Source of the DNA: a bacterium
GTDB taxonomy: Bacteria > Bacteroidota > Bacteroidia > CAILMK01 > JACPUW01
DNA: 51,137 bases
Direction of reading: 5' to 3'
NCBI GenBank assembly: GCA_016124515.1
Contig: WGNN01000010.1
Span: 1 to 51,137, forward strand
Part shown: piece after piece, positions 8,426 through 17,961 of the stretch
Layout: each line of letters opens with the position of its first letter
How positions within the stretch are numbered: position 1 is the first letter of the stretch
Position numbers and translations under genes: made by a program
The notes under the pieces: model-generated
Databases searched by the model: none
What the model was told of the DNA's origin: nothing
Seen by the model: only the letters and a program-made list of their open reading frames with translations

Positions 8426-10741
8426 TTATTTACGCGCCCGCCCTTTTTTAGCTTTTGCAGGAGCGTTGTTAATTAGTTCCAGTGTTTGTTCTAAATCAAG
8501 CTCTTCGGCCTTGGTGCCTTTGGGGATTTTAAAGTTCTCCTTTCCGCGCTTGATGTAGGGGCCCCATCTGCCATTGAGGATTTCTATTTTCTTGCCTTCG
8601 TGCTCAAATTCCTTGATGAATTTATTGGCTTCCGCCACGCGCTTGGCTTCTATGAGTTCAATGGCTTTGCTCAATTCTATTTCGTATGGGTCTTCGTCTT
8701 TGGGTATCGACACAAACTTGTTGTTGTGTTTTACATACGGACCAAAACGACCCACATCGGCCAATACGGGTTTGCCTTCAAACTCGCCGATTGTGCGCGG
8801 CAGTTTAAAAAGCTCCAGTGCTTCGTCAAGCGTTATGGACTCAATAAGTTGGCCGGGACGCAATTTGGCGTATTTGGGTTTTTCTTCGGTGTCAGATTCA
8901 CCCAATTGCACATAAGGACCGTATTTTCCAAAACGGGCCGACACAGGCAATTGTGTTTTTGGATCAATGCCCAAGTCGCGGTTTTGGTTTACTCTTTTGG
9001 CTTCCTTGGTGGTTTGCTCCACATTTTCATGAAATGGCTTGTAGAAACCTGAAAGCATGTTTTGCCAATCGAGTTTTCCTTCGGCTATATGGTCAAATTC
9101 TTCTTCAACCTTGGCGGTAAAGTGGTAGTCCATTACCCCGCTGAAGTTTTCGTCAAGAAAGTCGTTTACCAACATGCCCACATCGCTGGGGAATAGTTTG
9201 TTTTTCTCAGCACCAAATACCTCGGTCGATTCTTTTTCGGTAATGTTTCCGCCTTTCAGCACAAGCAGTACATATTTTCTGTCGGTACCGGGGCGTGTTT
9301 CCTTGGTTACATAAGACCGTTTTTGAATGGTTGAAATGGTGGGCGCGTAAGTTGAAGGTCGGCCTATGCCCAACTCTTCAAGTTTGCGCACCAGCGAGGC
9401 TTCTGTATATCGCGGAGCCGGGCGGGTAAAGCGTTCGCGGCTTTCTACAAAATCTAGCTGCAATTCCTGTCCTAATGTCAGGTTTGGCAAAAGCATTTCG
9501 CCGCTTTCTGCATTTTCTTCATCGTCGTCGTTCGACTCAATGTAGAGTTTCAGAAAGCCATCAAATTTTATTTGTTGTCCTGTAGCTACAAACTGGTGTT
9601 TGCTGGTGCTAATGTCTATTTTAATGTTGGTGTTTTCCAGTTTGGCATCGGCCATTTGCGAGGCCACTGTTCTTTTCCAAATCAACTCATACAACCTGCT
9701 TTCATCGCGTCCTTCGCCTATGGAGTGGTTTTGAAAATAGGTGGGTCGTATGGCTTCGTGGGCTTCCTGTGCGCCTTGTGCTTTGGTGGTGTATTGTCGC
9801 GGGTTTGAATAGTTGGCGCCAAACTGACTCGTTATTTCATTTTGTGCCGCATCTATTGCCAACTGCGAAAGATTCACCGAGTCGGTTCTCATATAAGTAA
9901 TGTGTCCGGCCTCGTAGAGCTTTTGCGCCAGCATCATGGTTTTTGATACGGAATAACCCAACTTTCGGCTTGCTTCCTGCTGTAGGGTAGAAGTAGTGAA
10001 AGGCGGTGCAGGGGACTTTTTGGCCGGTTTTACTTGTATGTCGCTTATTTTGAAACCGGCATTGATACAACTGTTGAGAAAATCCCGTGTCTCATTTTTA
10101 TCGCCAAGCTTGGTGTTTAGTTCGGCAATTACTTTGCCTCCGCTTACCTTAAAATGTCCTCTCGGCTTGAAAGAACTTTCTGCTTCAAAAGCCATGATTT
10201 CCCGTTCGCGCTCCACAATCAGTTTTACAGCCACCGATTGTACACGGCCCGCCGAGAGCGAGGGGCGCACTTTTTTCCAAAGCACCGGCGAAAGTTCGTA
10301 ACCTACCAACCTATCGAGCACCCGGCGGGCCTGTTGTGCATTTACCAGGTTGATGTCGATTTTGCGCGGGTTTTGAATGGCTTTTAATATGGCTGGCTTG
10401 GTAATTTCGTGAAATACAATGCGTTTGGTTTCATTGATATCCAAACCCAACGATTCGGCAAGGTGCCACGATATGGCTTCTCCCTCGCGGTCCTCGTCCG
10501 TTGCCAGCCACACGGTTTCTGATTCCGCTGCCAGCTTTTGAAGTTCTTTTATCAGCTTCTTCTTGTCAGGCGATACTTCGTACCTGGGATTGAAATTGTT
10601 TTCAATATCAACACTTATCTCGTCCGACAAAAGGTCTCTTACATGTCCGTAGGAGCTTGTAACGGTAAAATCGCTACCCAAAAACTTTTCAATGGTTTTG
10701 GCTTTTGCAGGCGACTCAACAATGACTAGGTTTCTTCCCAT
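8426..10741 (-). CDS. topA: DNA topoisomerase I (type IA)
   Basis: Relaxes negative supercoils by passing one strand through a transient break. The Toprim domain opens with VESPAKAKTIEKF (residues 8-20) and carries the acidic cluster TDEDREGEAISWH (D82, D84, E86). The catalytic tyrosine is Y283 in ITYMRTDSVNLS. After the core come at least three topoisomerase C-terminal repeats marked by FGKYGPYVQ, RFGPYVKH and GRWGPYIKRG, then a Lys/Arg-rich tail (KAKKGRARK). No four-cysteine zinc ribbons are present; the protein has a single Cys (about 225). The length of 771 is normal for Bacteroidota enzymes using this zinc-free tail. It lies 65 bases downstream of the M43 protease genes on the same strand, and I see no good terminator between them. 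Confidence 0.97.
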   Translation of the reverse strand: MGRNLVIVESPAKAKTIEKFLGSDFTVTSSYGHVRDLLSDEISVDIENNFNPRYEVSPDKKKLIKELQKLAAESETVWLATDEDREGEAISWHLAESLGLDINETKRIVFHEITKPAILKAIQNPRKIDINLVNAQQARRVLDRLVGYELSPVLWKKVRPSLSAGRVQSVAVKLIVEREREIMAFEAESSFKPRGHFKVSGGKVIAELNTKLGDKNETRDFLNSCINAGFKISDIQVKPAKKSPAPPFTTSTLQQEASRKLGYSVSKTMMLAQKLYEAGHITYMRTDSVNLSQLAIDAAQNEITSQFGANYSNPRQYTTKAQGAQEAHEAIRPTYFQNHSIGEGRDESRLYELIWKRTVASQMADAKLENTNIKIDISTSKHQFVATGQQIKFDGFLKLYIESNDDDEENAESGEMLLPNLTLGQELQLDFVESRERFTRPAPRYTEASLVRKLEELGIGRPSTYAPTISTIQKRSYVTKETRPGTDRKYVLLVLKGGNITEKESTEVFGAEKNKLFPSDVGMLVNDFLDENFSGVMDYHFTAKVEEEFDHIAEGKLDWQNMLSGFYKPFHENVEQTTKEAKRVNQNRDLGIDPKTQLPVSARFGKYGPYVQLGESDTEEKPKYAKLRPGQLIESITLDEALELFKLPRTIGEFEGKPVLADVGRFGPYVKHNNKFVSIPKDEDPYEIELSKAIELIEAKRVAEANKFIKEFEHEGKKIEILNGRWGPYIKRGKENFKIPKGTKAEELDLEQTLELINNAPAKAKKGRARK

Positions 10742-10806
10742 GCCGCGAGTTTAGGGAATTTCAAGTACTTAGGCTTTTATTTTTGACAATCTTATTTAAA
10801 AGGCAC

Positions 10807-12840
10807 TCAATTTTTGAGTATTTTTTTAGAGAAATAATTGTTTTCTGAGCTTATTTCCAATAGGTAAAACCCATTTTGAAGGTTCATTAAAGGCAACTGA
10901 AATTTCTCAGCATTGTTTACTGTGGTATTCCAAACCACTCTGCCCGACAGGTCGTAGATTTTAATGGCACTGCGTACACCGTCAAGGCCTGCTATGTTCA
11001 GCACATCGCTGGCAGGGTTGGGCCAGATTTCAATATGGCTTTGCAAGGTGTTTGGTACCGCTGCCGGCCAGGCACCTATAGAAAGGTTGTCCATGTAAAT
11101 ATCTTGTTGCCCATTGCCGGTAAATCTGAATTCAAAAGCAGCAGATTTCAGTGATTTGACCAAACTGATGTCAACAGTAAATCGCTTCCAGTCTGACTGA
11201 CCAGGCACAAACTCTGAGGTAACGTAGCCGTCAATACTTCGCATAGAGTTTGAGTTGCTCGAGTAGCGCATTATTTCAATGCCCTTGCAAGGGTCAACCA
11301 CATAAATATCCAAATTTTCGCTGCCTTGTGAGTTCACGCGTGCATAAGCCAAATCAAAACTAAGTTGGTAAACAGTGGTGGTGGTAAGGTCGATTGGCGG
11401 GGTGCGCAGTACCACAATATCATTGGCTACATTTTGTCCATAGTTGTTTACCATCACGGCACCGTCACCGTCTTTGGCGGTGTTGGTGTGTTCCCACGAC
11501 AACTGACTGCCGCCGGTGCTCCAGCCATCAAACATGAATTTTTCAGAATCGAATGACTCAAAGAAGGGGGCTTTCACATCAGATTCTTCTGAAGTAACCA
11601 ATATGTGCTTTTGCAGTGCAAGTGTGTCGCTGCCTGCTTTGTTGCTAATAATTAGGGTAACATCATAAATACCGGGATTTGTGTAAGTAACCGTGGGGTT
11701 TTGGGTGAATGCCGCACTTGGACTTCCACTAGGAAAAAACCACTTGTACTCAGTGTTTTGTGGATCGGTACAAGAAATATCTTCAAAATCAACTGAGCTG
11801 CCGGCGCAAACCACTTTTGTGCTTGAAGTAAAAGCGGCTACAGGTTCACCCAATATTTCGCTTGAATCAAGTACGCCTGTTGCATACAGGTTGCTCAGGC
11901 TAATAAGGTTGGCCCTGGTGTTGTTTAGCGTGTAGTCAACGCGTTCTTTTTGGCCAAGGGTAAACATGTTGCGGCAGTTGCTGTAGTCCATCATGTTTTC
12001 TATCATATCGCGCACATCGGGATTGTCGTTTGAACATGAATTCAAGCCCATAGGGCAACCTTGGTTGTCTTTGGCGGTGGGTGGTGTATCGCACACGCGG
12101 TCGCCGGTACTTGCGCAGTTGCTGCCACAACCATCCTGAAAAGGATGGTAAAGATTGAGGTAGTGTCCAAGCTCGTGTGGAAGGGTAGCCTTATTGGCCA
12201 CATCAGAACGTATAACAATACCCGATGTGGTGCGGCTTTCCATCCATGGAAAATAGGCATAGCCCAGAATGGTACTGGTAGATGTGCTGCCGGTAATAGA
12301 TTTTACCACCCAAATGTTGAGGTACTTGGTAGGGTCCCACATGCTCAGTGACTTTACATTGTCGCCGGCATTTACGGTAGAAGCTGATTGCACGCGCACA
12401 ATACCGGTGGTTGGTTTGCCATCGGGGTCTATTTGAGCCAGGCGCAATTCAATTTGCATGTTGGCCACTATGTTTTGCCAAAGCGGATCTACATCGCTCA
12501 TTTTTATATTGCGCATTTGATACACCTTGTTCACTTCCTTCACATATTCCATCACTGCGGCATCAGAAATATTTTCAGGTCCGTTGTTGTGAATAATATG
12601 AAACACGGTGGGAATGATACGCAGGTCGCAACCTGAACCGCTGTTTTTGTTGGCCATGTGCAGGTTGTTGTAAACCGCCTCTTCATAAACGTCGCGTTTT
12701 TGAAGCAAAGCCGGCTCTTCAGCTAGTTTGCGTTCCAGCATTTCATCGGTATAGCATGGAATTTCGCGGCTGCCGGATTGTGCAAAAATGGTTTGTAATG
12801 AAAAAGTGAATAGGGAAATGATTAAAAGGGATCTCAACAT
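10807..12840 (-). CDS. Secreted M43 metalloprotease with PKD and T9SS sorting domains
   Basis: This is a 677-residue extracellular zinc protease of the M43 (cytophagalysin/pappalysin) family. In order: signal peptide to about residue 20 (IFAQ); propeptide; peptidase domain with the long zinc motif HELGHYLNLYH (H222, E223, H226, H232) and Met-turn NMMDYS (282-287); a PKD domain (about 335-420) containing YTNPGIYDVTLIISN; a jelly-roll carbohydrate-binding or MAM-like region (about 430-590); and a C-terminal type A T9SS domain beginning IWPNPASD and ending FSKKILKN. A cysteine-rich stretch after the active site (GCGSNC, RVC, GC, SC) is shared with the neighbouring paralogues. It starts seven bases after the next M43 gene upstream, so the two are likely co-transcribed. 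The substrate is unknown. Confidence 0.92.
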   Translation of the reverse strand: MLRSLLIISLFTFSLQTIFAQSGSREIPCYTDEMLERKLAEEPALLQKRDVYEEAVYNNLHMANKNSGSGCDLRIIPTVFHIIHNNGPENISDAAVMEYVKEVNKVYQMRNIKMSDVDPLWQNIVANMQIELRLAQIDPDGKPTTGIVRVQSASTVNAGDNVKSLSMWDPTKYLNIWVVKSITGSTSTSTILGYAYFPWMESRTTSGIVIRSDVANKATLPHELGHYLNLYHPFQDGCGSNCASTGDRVCDTPPTAKDNQGCPMGLNSCSNDNPDVRDMIENMMDYSNCRNMFTLGQKERVDYTLNNTRANLISLSNLYATGVLDSSEILGEPVAAFTSSTKVVCAGSSVDFEDISCTDPQNTEYKWFFPSGSPSAAFTQNPTVTYTNPGIYDVTLIISNKAGSDTLALQKHILVTSEESDVKAPFFESFDSEKFMFDGWSTGGSQLSWEHTNTAKDGDGAVMVNNYGQNVANDIVVLRTPPIDLTTTTVYQLSFDLAYARVNSQGSENLDIYVVDPCKGIEIMRYSSNSNSMRSIDGYVTSEFVPGQSDWKRFTVDISLVKSLKSAAFEFRFTGNGQQDIYMDNLSIGAWPAAVPNTLQSHIEIWPNPASDVLNIAGLDGVRSAIKIYDLSGRVVWNTTVNNAEKFQLPLMNLQNGFYLLEISSENNYFSKKILKN

Positions 12841-12847
12841 TTGATGG

Positions 12848-14866
12848 TTATTTGATAATGAGTTTTCTTGTGATTTTATATTTTTCTGATGATATCAAGA
12901 TGGTATAAACACCCTTAGGAAGGTGGTTTAGTTCTATTTTTGGATTATTTGTGTAAAAGCGATTGGCGTAAACTTCTTTGCCGGCCACATCAACAATGTG
13001 CAAATTGTAGGGCGAGCCATCATTGTCAAAGTCTATATTAATAAGGCTTCCATCGCTTGCCGGGTTTGGATAAACACTCACCGAAGCATTATTTGAAACG
13101 ATTTGCTCAATGCCTACGGTTTTGGTGCCTATACGCAGGTTGTCGAGATAAAGGTTGTTGCCATTGTTAGATTCAAACTCAAATTTGATGAGCAGGTTCG
13201 GCTTTGATGCAAATTGTTTGATGCCTACTTCAAACTCCTTCCACTGTGTGGTACTTGTAGGTTTAAAGTAGCTGTTCTGATCGGCGGCACTGCTCAGTTG
13301 GTTTGAAAAATCGGTTCGCAGCAAATACCAATTGGCACCGCAATCAAACGAAACGGAGACGGCCAGTAAATCCTGACTCATGTTTTGGCTTTTGACGTAG
13401 GCCACGCTGTACCGCAAATAAGGATCTTCCAATTGGCCAAGCTTTACGGCAGGTATGGTAAAGCTTGTAATGCTGCCGGGAACTACCAACGAAAAATTGT
13501 CAACCATCAGGCATTTACCGCCATTGTAGCCATCATAGCTAAGTTTCCATTTAAATGTTGCGGGCGAATTTTCATATACCCAATCGCCCGGAGTACTCCA
13601 GTCCTCTTCAAAACCACGCGAATAGGGTGCGGTGTAGAGCACGGTGCTGTCATATACGGCCAGGTATTTTTCCTGTACCACAGAATCTATTCCCACTTGA
13701 TTTTTCACCACCAATTTTACGGTGTAAAAGCCCGGAGTTATGAATGAAAATTCCGGTGTTTCATCGCTGCTTTTCAAGGTGGTTGTTTCATTAAACACCT
13801 TCCAACTAAAGCTTATACCACTGCCTTTTGCACAAGATTGATTTATCAGTGTCACGTTTTCGCCAATGCAGTTGATGCGTTTTTGGGCATCGAAAGCGGC
13901 TATGGGCATGGTGGCTTTGTTGCCCAGCACTCCAGTGGCTTCCAAATTGCCTTGCGACACCAATTTGGCGCGGTAAAACTCAATGGCGGAGCGCATGCGT
14001 GATTTTTGTCCTTCGGTAAACATGGCCGAGCAATCGCTGTAGTCCATGTAGTTCTCAATCTGATCTATTAAATCGGGCGTATCGTTGCTGCATGAGTTTC
14101 GGCCTTTTGGGCAACCAAAGTTGGCTTTTTGGGCCGGTGGCGTGTCGCAAATGCGGTCGCCTGAACTTTGGCAATCATTGCCACAGCCATTGTCAAAAGT
14201 GTGAAATAAGTTGAGGTAATGGCCTATTTCGTGGGTGAGCGAGTTGCTTGTCATTTGATCATAGCGAAGTACAATGCCGTCGTATCTTCCTCCCGTACCC
14301 GGATAATAGGCGTATCCGAGCGTAGAAGTGCCGGGTGTGTTTGATTTGATGGATTTTACTATCCAAATGTTCAGGTACTTGTCATTGTCCCAGGCTATCA
14401 AATCTTTTACATTCCTACCCGAATAATCGTCCACTTCGTTAGTGAGTTTAGTATAAGTGCGCGTGATGCCGTTGGTACACTTTTCATCGGGGTCTATTTG
14501 TGCTAGCCTGAATTCAATTCCAATATTTGCGGCGGTACCTTTAAAAGGCGCTTGAATTTTAGTAGTGTCTTTGTTTTGCAGCGAATAATCAAGGTTTATT
14601 TCGTTGATAAGCCCTTTGAGTTGTGTATCGCTTACATTTTCTATACCGCCCTGATGCATCACATGAAATACCACTGGAATGATGTAGGTAGTTTGTCGTT
14701 TTGAGGCTGATTCAAATTGTTTTTGGTAGTACCGCTCAAATTGAGCAAATGAATCGGCTTGCGCTTTGTTGCGTGCTATAGGTGCAGGGGTAGCACACCA
14801 CGAACCCTGCGCATGCAGACTTATTGATGCTAAACTTAGAATTAATGCTATGAAAAACACTCTCAT
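12848..14866 (-). CDS. Secreted M43 metalloprotease, second copy
   Basis: Paralogue of the preceding protease with the same architecture. I start at the ATG at 14866, which begins a strong signal peptide (MRVFFIALILSLASISLHAQ); an ATG 16 codons upstream puts unlikely residues ahead of it. With this start the zinc motif HEIGHYLNLFH has H212, E213, H216 and H222, followed by the Met-turn NYMDYS. A PKD domain (FITPGFYTVKLVVKN) comes next, then a jelly-roll segment with the ending DNLRIGT also found in the neighbour, then a T9SS domain opening VYPNPASD and ending KITRKLIIK. It is the first gene of a two-gene M43 unit. A terminator separates it from the third M43 gene upstream. Confidence 0.92.
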   Translation of the reverse strand: MRVFFIALILSLASISLHAQGSWCATPAPIARNKAQADSFAQFERYYQKQFESASKRQTTYIIPVVFHVMHQGGIENVSDTQLKGLINEINLDYSLQNKDTTKIQAPFKGTAANIGIEFRLAQIDPDEKCTNGITRTYTKLTNEVDDYSGRNVKDLIAWDNDKYLNIWIVKSIKSNTPGTSTLGYAYYPGTGGRYDGIVLRYDQMTSNSLTHEIGHYLNLFHTFDNGCGNDCQSSGDRICDTPPAQKANFGCPKGRNSCSNDTPDLIDQIENYMDYSDCSAMFTEGQKSRMRSAIEFYRAKLVSQGNLEATGVLGNKATMPIAAFDAQKRINCIGENVTLINQSCAKGSGISFSWKVFNETTTLKSSDETPEFSFITPGFYTVKLVVKNQVGIDSVVQEKYLAVYDSTVLYTAPYSRGFEEDWSTPGDWVYENSPATFKWKLSYDGYNGGKCLMVDNFSLVVPGSITSFTIPAVKLGQLEDPYLRYSVAYVKSQNMSQDLLAVSVSFDCGANWYLLRTDFSNQLSSAADQNSYFKPTSTTQWKEFEVGIKQFASKPNLLIKFEFESNNGNNLYLDNLRIGTKTVGIEQIVSNNASVSVYPNPASDGSLINIDFDNDGSPYNLHIVDVAGKEVYANRFYTNNPKIELNHLPKGVYTILISSEKYKITRKLIIK

Positions 14867-14948
14867 ATAGGCCAAACTACTGAAATGCAATAATACTTTG
14901 GTAACACTGAACATTTGGTCTTAATAAAAGCAGATAAGTTTTTTTGGT

Positions 14949-14980
14949 AAAAAAAATCCCCGCCTTTTTGGGGCGGGGAT
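14949..14980 (-). terminator. Strong intrinsic terminator of the third M43 gene
   Basis: On the minus strand the arms ATCCCCGCC and GGCGGGGAT (14956-14964 and 14972-14980 in plus coordinates) form a perfect nine-pair GC-rich stem with a seven-base loop. A run of eight T follows on the minus strand, read from the A-run at 14949-14956. It lies 24 bases beyond the stop of the M43 gene at 15004, so that gene is terminated separately from the two M43 genes downstream. Confidence 0.9.
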
Positions 14981-15003
14981 GCACTTATTTGATATTGCGT
15001 GTT

Positions 15004-16377
15004 TTAGTAGCTACTGCCATTGGGGCTGTACTGCACTTTCTTAACTACGGTGTAGTTTTCAAATTGAATTTGAATGATGTAAACACCTTCAGAAAGATTC
15101 ATTTGCGAGGCTGAAATCTCAATTTTGTTGGAGCCTTGCAGCAGTTTTTTGCGGCAATCTTTGTAGGCTGTTCTGCCCAACAAGTCTTTAATTTCTATGC
15201 AAGCGGTTGACTCATGTTGCGCGTCCACTTCAACCACAATCTTATCGCTGAATGGGTTGGGATATACGTTTACTGATTTATCGGCTTCCGCGGCTACTAC
15301 TTGGTTTACGCCTGTTGCCTGAAGATTCTCCCATGAAACCACGCTTTGACGCAAGCCTACAAGGGTAGAGCGCATGCGCTGTACTTGATCGCGAGAAAAT
15401 GCATACGGGCAATACCTGTAATCCATGATATTGTGAGAAGCATCGTTTCTTGGGTCATTGGGACAAGTGTTTACTACATCACATTCTCTATATATAGTAT
15501 CACTTTGTGGAATATCACAAATTTTATCTCCACCAAAATGGCAGTCTAGAATACTGCATCCACTTGGGTTACCGAAGGCATTTGTCACAGAACCATCAGT
15601 TTGGAAAGGATGACGAAGACCCAGCCAGTGGCCGGCTTCGTGTGAAAGGGTATGGCGGTAAAATGCTTTTTCTTTGGATCCAACCGGAGGGTTTGCTTTG
15701 AATACTTCCCAAAGTCCAATTACGCCATCTTCGCCTTTAGGGCTTGCGCCAGCGGCAGTCAGGTCAGGCAGAGTAGAGTAAGCCAAAACACCTGACGGTC
15801 CACTACTAAGACTTTTTACAATCCAAAAGTTGAGGTACATATCAGATGGCCAATACGACATGTATTTGAGTACCTGATCGTTGGTTCTCTTGCTGGCGTT
15901 GGTCAATTCTGTTTCTATATAATTGATACCATTGGAGGGGTTGCCATGGGGGTCAAACTGCGCCCTTACAAAAGTTATATGCGCATTGCCACGGTGGAAA
16001 CCCATGTATTCGGGTTGGTCGGGTCCTTGAGTGGTATCTTCGTTTCTTCTGTTGTAGTCTTGGTTCATGCGCTCAATTACTGCATTGGCGTCTTCTTCAC
16101 CGAAGTATTTAGTTAAGTTGGCGTTTTCTGAACTAGGGTGGAAATAGTGGAAAACTACGGGGATATAAAATTGTCTTCCATCGTCGGTTTTTGAAGCCAT
16201 TTGGCTGTATGCATAAGCCGCTTCATCTATTTTTCGCTCTGCTTCTTTCAGTGCCTCGGGGTTTTCTTTCAGTGCTTGAAAATACACCGAATCGGTAGCG
16301 CACCAGTTTTCGGTTCGCTGTGCCCAGAGAGCCGTGGTTACCAAAAAAAGACCTACTACAAGTATTATTTTGCGCAT
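15004..16377 (-). CDS. Secreted M43 metalloprotease, third and shorter copy
   Basis: A 457-residue member of the M43 group, lacking the PKD and jelly-roll modules of the two neighbours. It has a signal peptide to about residue 20 (ALWAQ). The zinc motif HEAGHWLGLRH has H246, E247, H250 and H256, and the Met-turn is NIMDYRYC. The peptidase domain passes after about 355 directly into a T9SS domain opening VYPNPFSD and ending with a short Ser/Tyr tail (NGSSY) instead of the usual basic end. It is followed by its own strong terminator and preceded by a 101-base gap towards the symporter gene. The sequence is more divergent than the other two copies, which suggests an older duplication or separate acquisition. 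Confidence 0.9.
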   Translation of the reverse strand: MRKIILVVGLFLVTTALWAQRTENWCATDSVYFQALKENPEALKEAERKIDEAAYAYSQMASKTDDGRQFYIPVVFHYFHPSSENANLTKYFGEEDANAVIERMNQDYNRRNEDTTQGPDQPEYMGFHRGNAHITFVRAQFDPHGNPSNGINYIETELTNASKRTNDQVLKYMSYWPSDMYLNFWIVKSLSSGPSGVLAYSTLPDLTAAGASPKGEDGVIGLWEVFKANPPVGSKEKAFYRHTLSHEAGHWLGLRHPFQTDGSVTNAFGNPSGCSILDCHFGGDKICDIPQSDTIYRECDVVNTCPNDPRNDASHNIMDYRYCPYAFSRDQVQRMRSTLVGLRQSVVSWENLQATGVNQVVAAEADKSVNVYPNPFSDKIVVEVDAQHESTACIEIKDLLGRTAYKDCRKKLLQGSNKIEISASQMNLSEGVYIIQIQFENYTVVKKVQYSPNGSSY

Positions 16378-16478
16378 ATCACAATATTAAAGTGTTACAA
16401 AGTAAATTAACATTATCAAAATAAAAGATTCTTATTGCATATAATTTGACCCAATTTATAAGTGGCGGGGCTAAGTGC

Positions 16479-17870
16479 TTATTCGTCAATTTGTCCAACA
16501 ATGGTGGCAACAGCAGCATCTCCGGTCACATTCACCACCGTGCGGCACATATCAAGTATGCGATCTACCGGAAAAATGATGGAGATCCAGAGCGGATTCA
16601 ACCCCACCGATTGCAAAACCATAATCATCATGATAAGGCCCGCGCTGGGTACTGCCGAGGCACCGATAGATGCCAACGTAGCCGTAAGTACTATGGTAAG
16701 CTGCTGCACCAAACTCAAATCGATGGAATGAAACTGGGCGAGAAAAACCACCGCAACGGCAATATACAAGCTGGTTCCATCCATATTGACCGTAGCGCCT
16801 ATGGGTAGCACAAAGCTGCTTATCTTTTTGGGCACACCCAATTGTTCGTTTACGCACTGCATGGTAACAGGCAAGGTGGCGGCACTTGAACTTGTAGAAA
16901 AGGCCAGGGTTTGTGCTTTTCTTATACCTTTTAAGAAAGAAAACACATTGAGCTTGCGTACCAAAAGCGTGATGGCGGTAGGATATACCAGCACCACCAT
17001 GATGGCAAGTCCGCCCACCACCGTGGCTGAGTATCTTATGAGGTAATAAAGTATTTCGCCCAAATTGTTCAGGTTGTCTTCGGCCATCTTGGTAAGCATA
17101 CCGGCCATTAAGGCAAAAACAAAAAATGGTGCGGCCATCATTACTATATCCACCATTTTCAAAAACACATCGTTTAGGCCATCCACAAGTTTGGCCACGG
17201 GTTCGGCTTTTTCTTTGTCAATTAATAGGAGTACCACACCAAAAAACAAGGCAAAGAAGATGATTTGCAACATGAGCCCGTTGCTGCTGAGCGCCAAAAA
17301 AATATTGGAAGGCACCATATCTATAAGAATCTGTAGCGGACCTTCATCTTTTCGTTTCAGTGCATTTTCGGTTTTTGCTTTGGCTGTTTCATTGTTGCTC
17401 AGGTTTTCCAGGTCTTTCTGCGCATCGTCCAAGTAGGCACTGTACTTGTCATTACCCAGGTAGTTTTTGTTGTCTTTTATTTCAACGCCTTCGGTTTGGC
17501 TCACCCAAAGCTCGTATGAGAGCCGGTTTTTTATGGCTAGTTCTTCGCTGAGTCCTGCCCCGGGTTTCCAAATATTTACCATAGCCAGCCCAATAGTAAT
17601 GGCCAATACAGTTGAAATAATGTACAGTGCCAAGGTACGAATGCCCAGTTTACCCAGTTTGCCAATGTCTTGTAAATCTGATATTCCTTTTATAATGGAG
17701 AAAAGTACCAATGGTATGGCTATGAGCTTCAGTAAGTTGATAAAAATAGTTCCGAAGGGCAAAATCCAGTTTATGGTAAATTTCTGCCAGCCGACTTGCA
17801 AACCAACAAAAGCCCAAACCACGCCAAGAAGTAGTCCGATGAGTATTTTCCAGTGCTGTGCAATCTTCAT
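16479..17870 (-). CDS. Dicarboxylate/amino acid:cation symporter, glutamate/aspartate-like
   Basis: This 463-residue inner-membrane carrier of the DAACS family (GltPh, GltP, DctA) has the whole fingerprint. The serine-rich HP1 tip is STSSSAA (about 325-331), NMDGT is at 363-367, the HP2 loop SIGASAVPSAG at 401-411, and TM8 carries LDMCRTVVNVTGD. In TM8, D440, R443, N447 and D451 fall where GltPh has D394, R397, N401 and D405. The Asp/Arg pair is the one that binds acidic amino acids, so I favour glutamate or aspartate over C4-dicarboxylates. A hydrophilic insert of roughly 75 residues (about 105-180) lies between early membrane segments. It appears to be a single-gene unit, divergent from the CNNM gene. 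Confidence 0.92.
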   Translation of the reverse strand: MKIAQHWKILIGLLLGVVWAFVGLQVGWQKFTINWILPFGTIFINLLKLIAIPLVLFSIIKGISDLQDIGKLGKLGIRTLALYIISTVLAITIGLAMVNIWKPGAGLSEELAIKNRLSYELWVSQTEGVEIKDNKNYLGNDKYSAYLDDAQKDLENLSNNETAKAKTENALKRKDEGPLQILIDMVPSNIFLALSSNGLMLQIIFFALFFGVVLLLIDKEKAEPVAKLVDGLNDVFLKMVDIVMMAAPFFVFALMAGMLTKMAEDNLNNLGEILYYLIRYSATVVGGLAIMVVLVYPTAITLLVRKLNVFSFLKGIRKAQTLAFSTSSSAATLPVTMQCVNEQLGVPKKISSFVLPIGATVNMDGTSLYIAVAVVFLAQFHSIDLSLVQQLTIVLTATLASIGASAVPSAGLIMMIMVLQSVGLNPLWISIIFPVDRILDMCRTVVNVTGDAAVATIVGQIDE

Positions 17871-17961
17871 ATTTGGTTTTTACCCGCCGAAAGTATGACC
17901 ATTTGTCAAGAACGTCCAAACCGCGTGATGCCTATTCCTCAATTTGTCGCACTTTTGCCGC

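Noticed and set aside
10805..10819. Hairpin ACTCAA/TTGAGT as terminator of the first M43 gene
   Set aside because: Short AT-rich stem that overlaps the stop codon, and its T-run faces the wrong strand.
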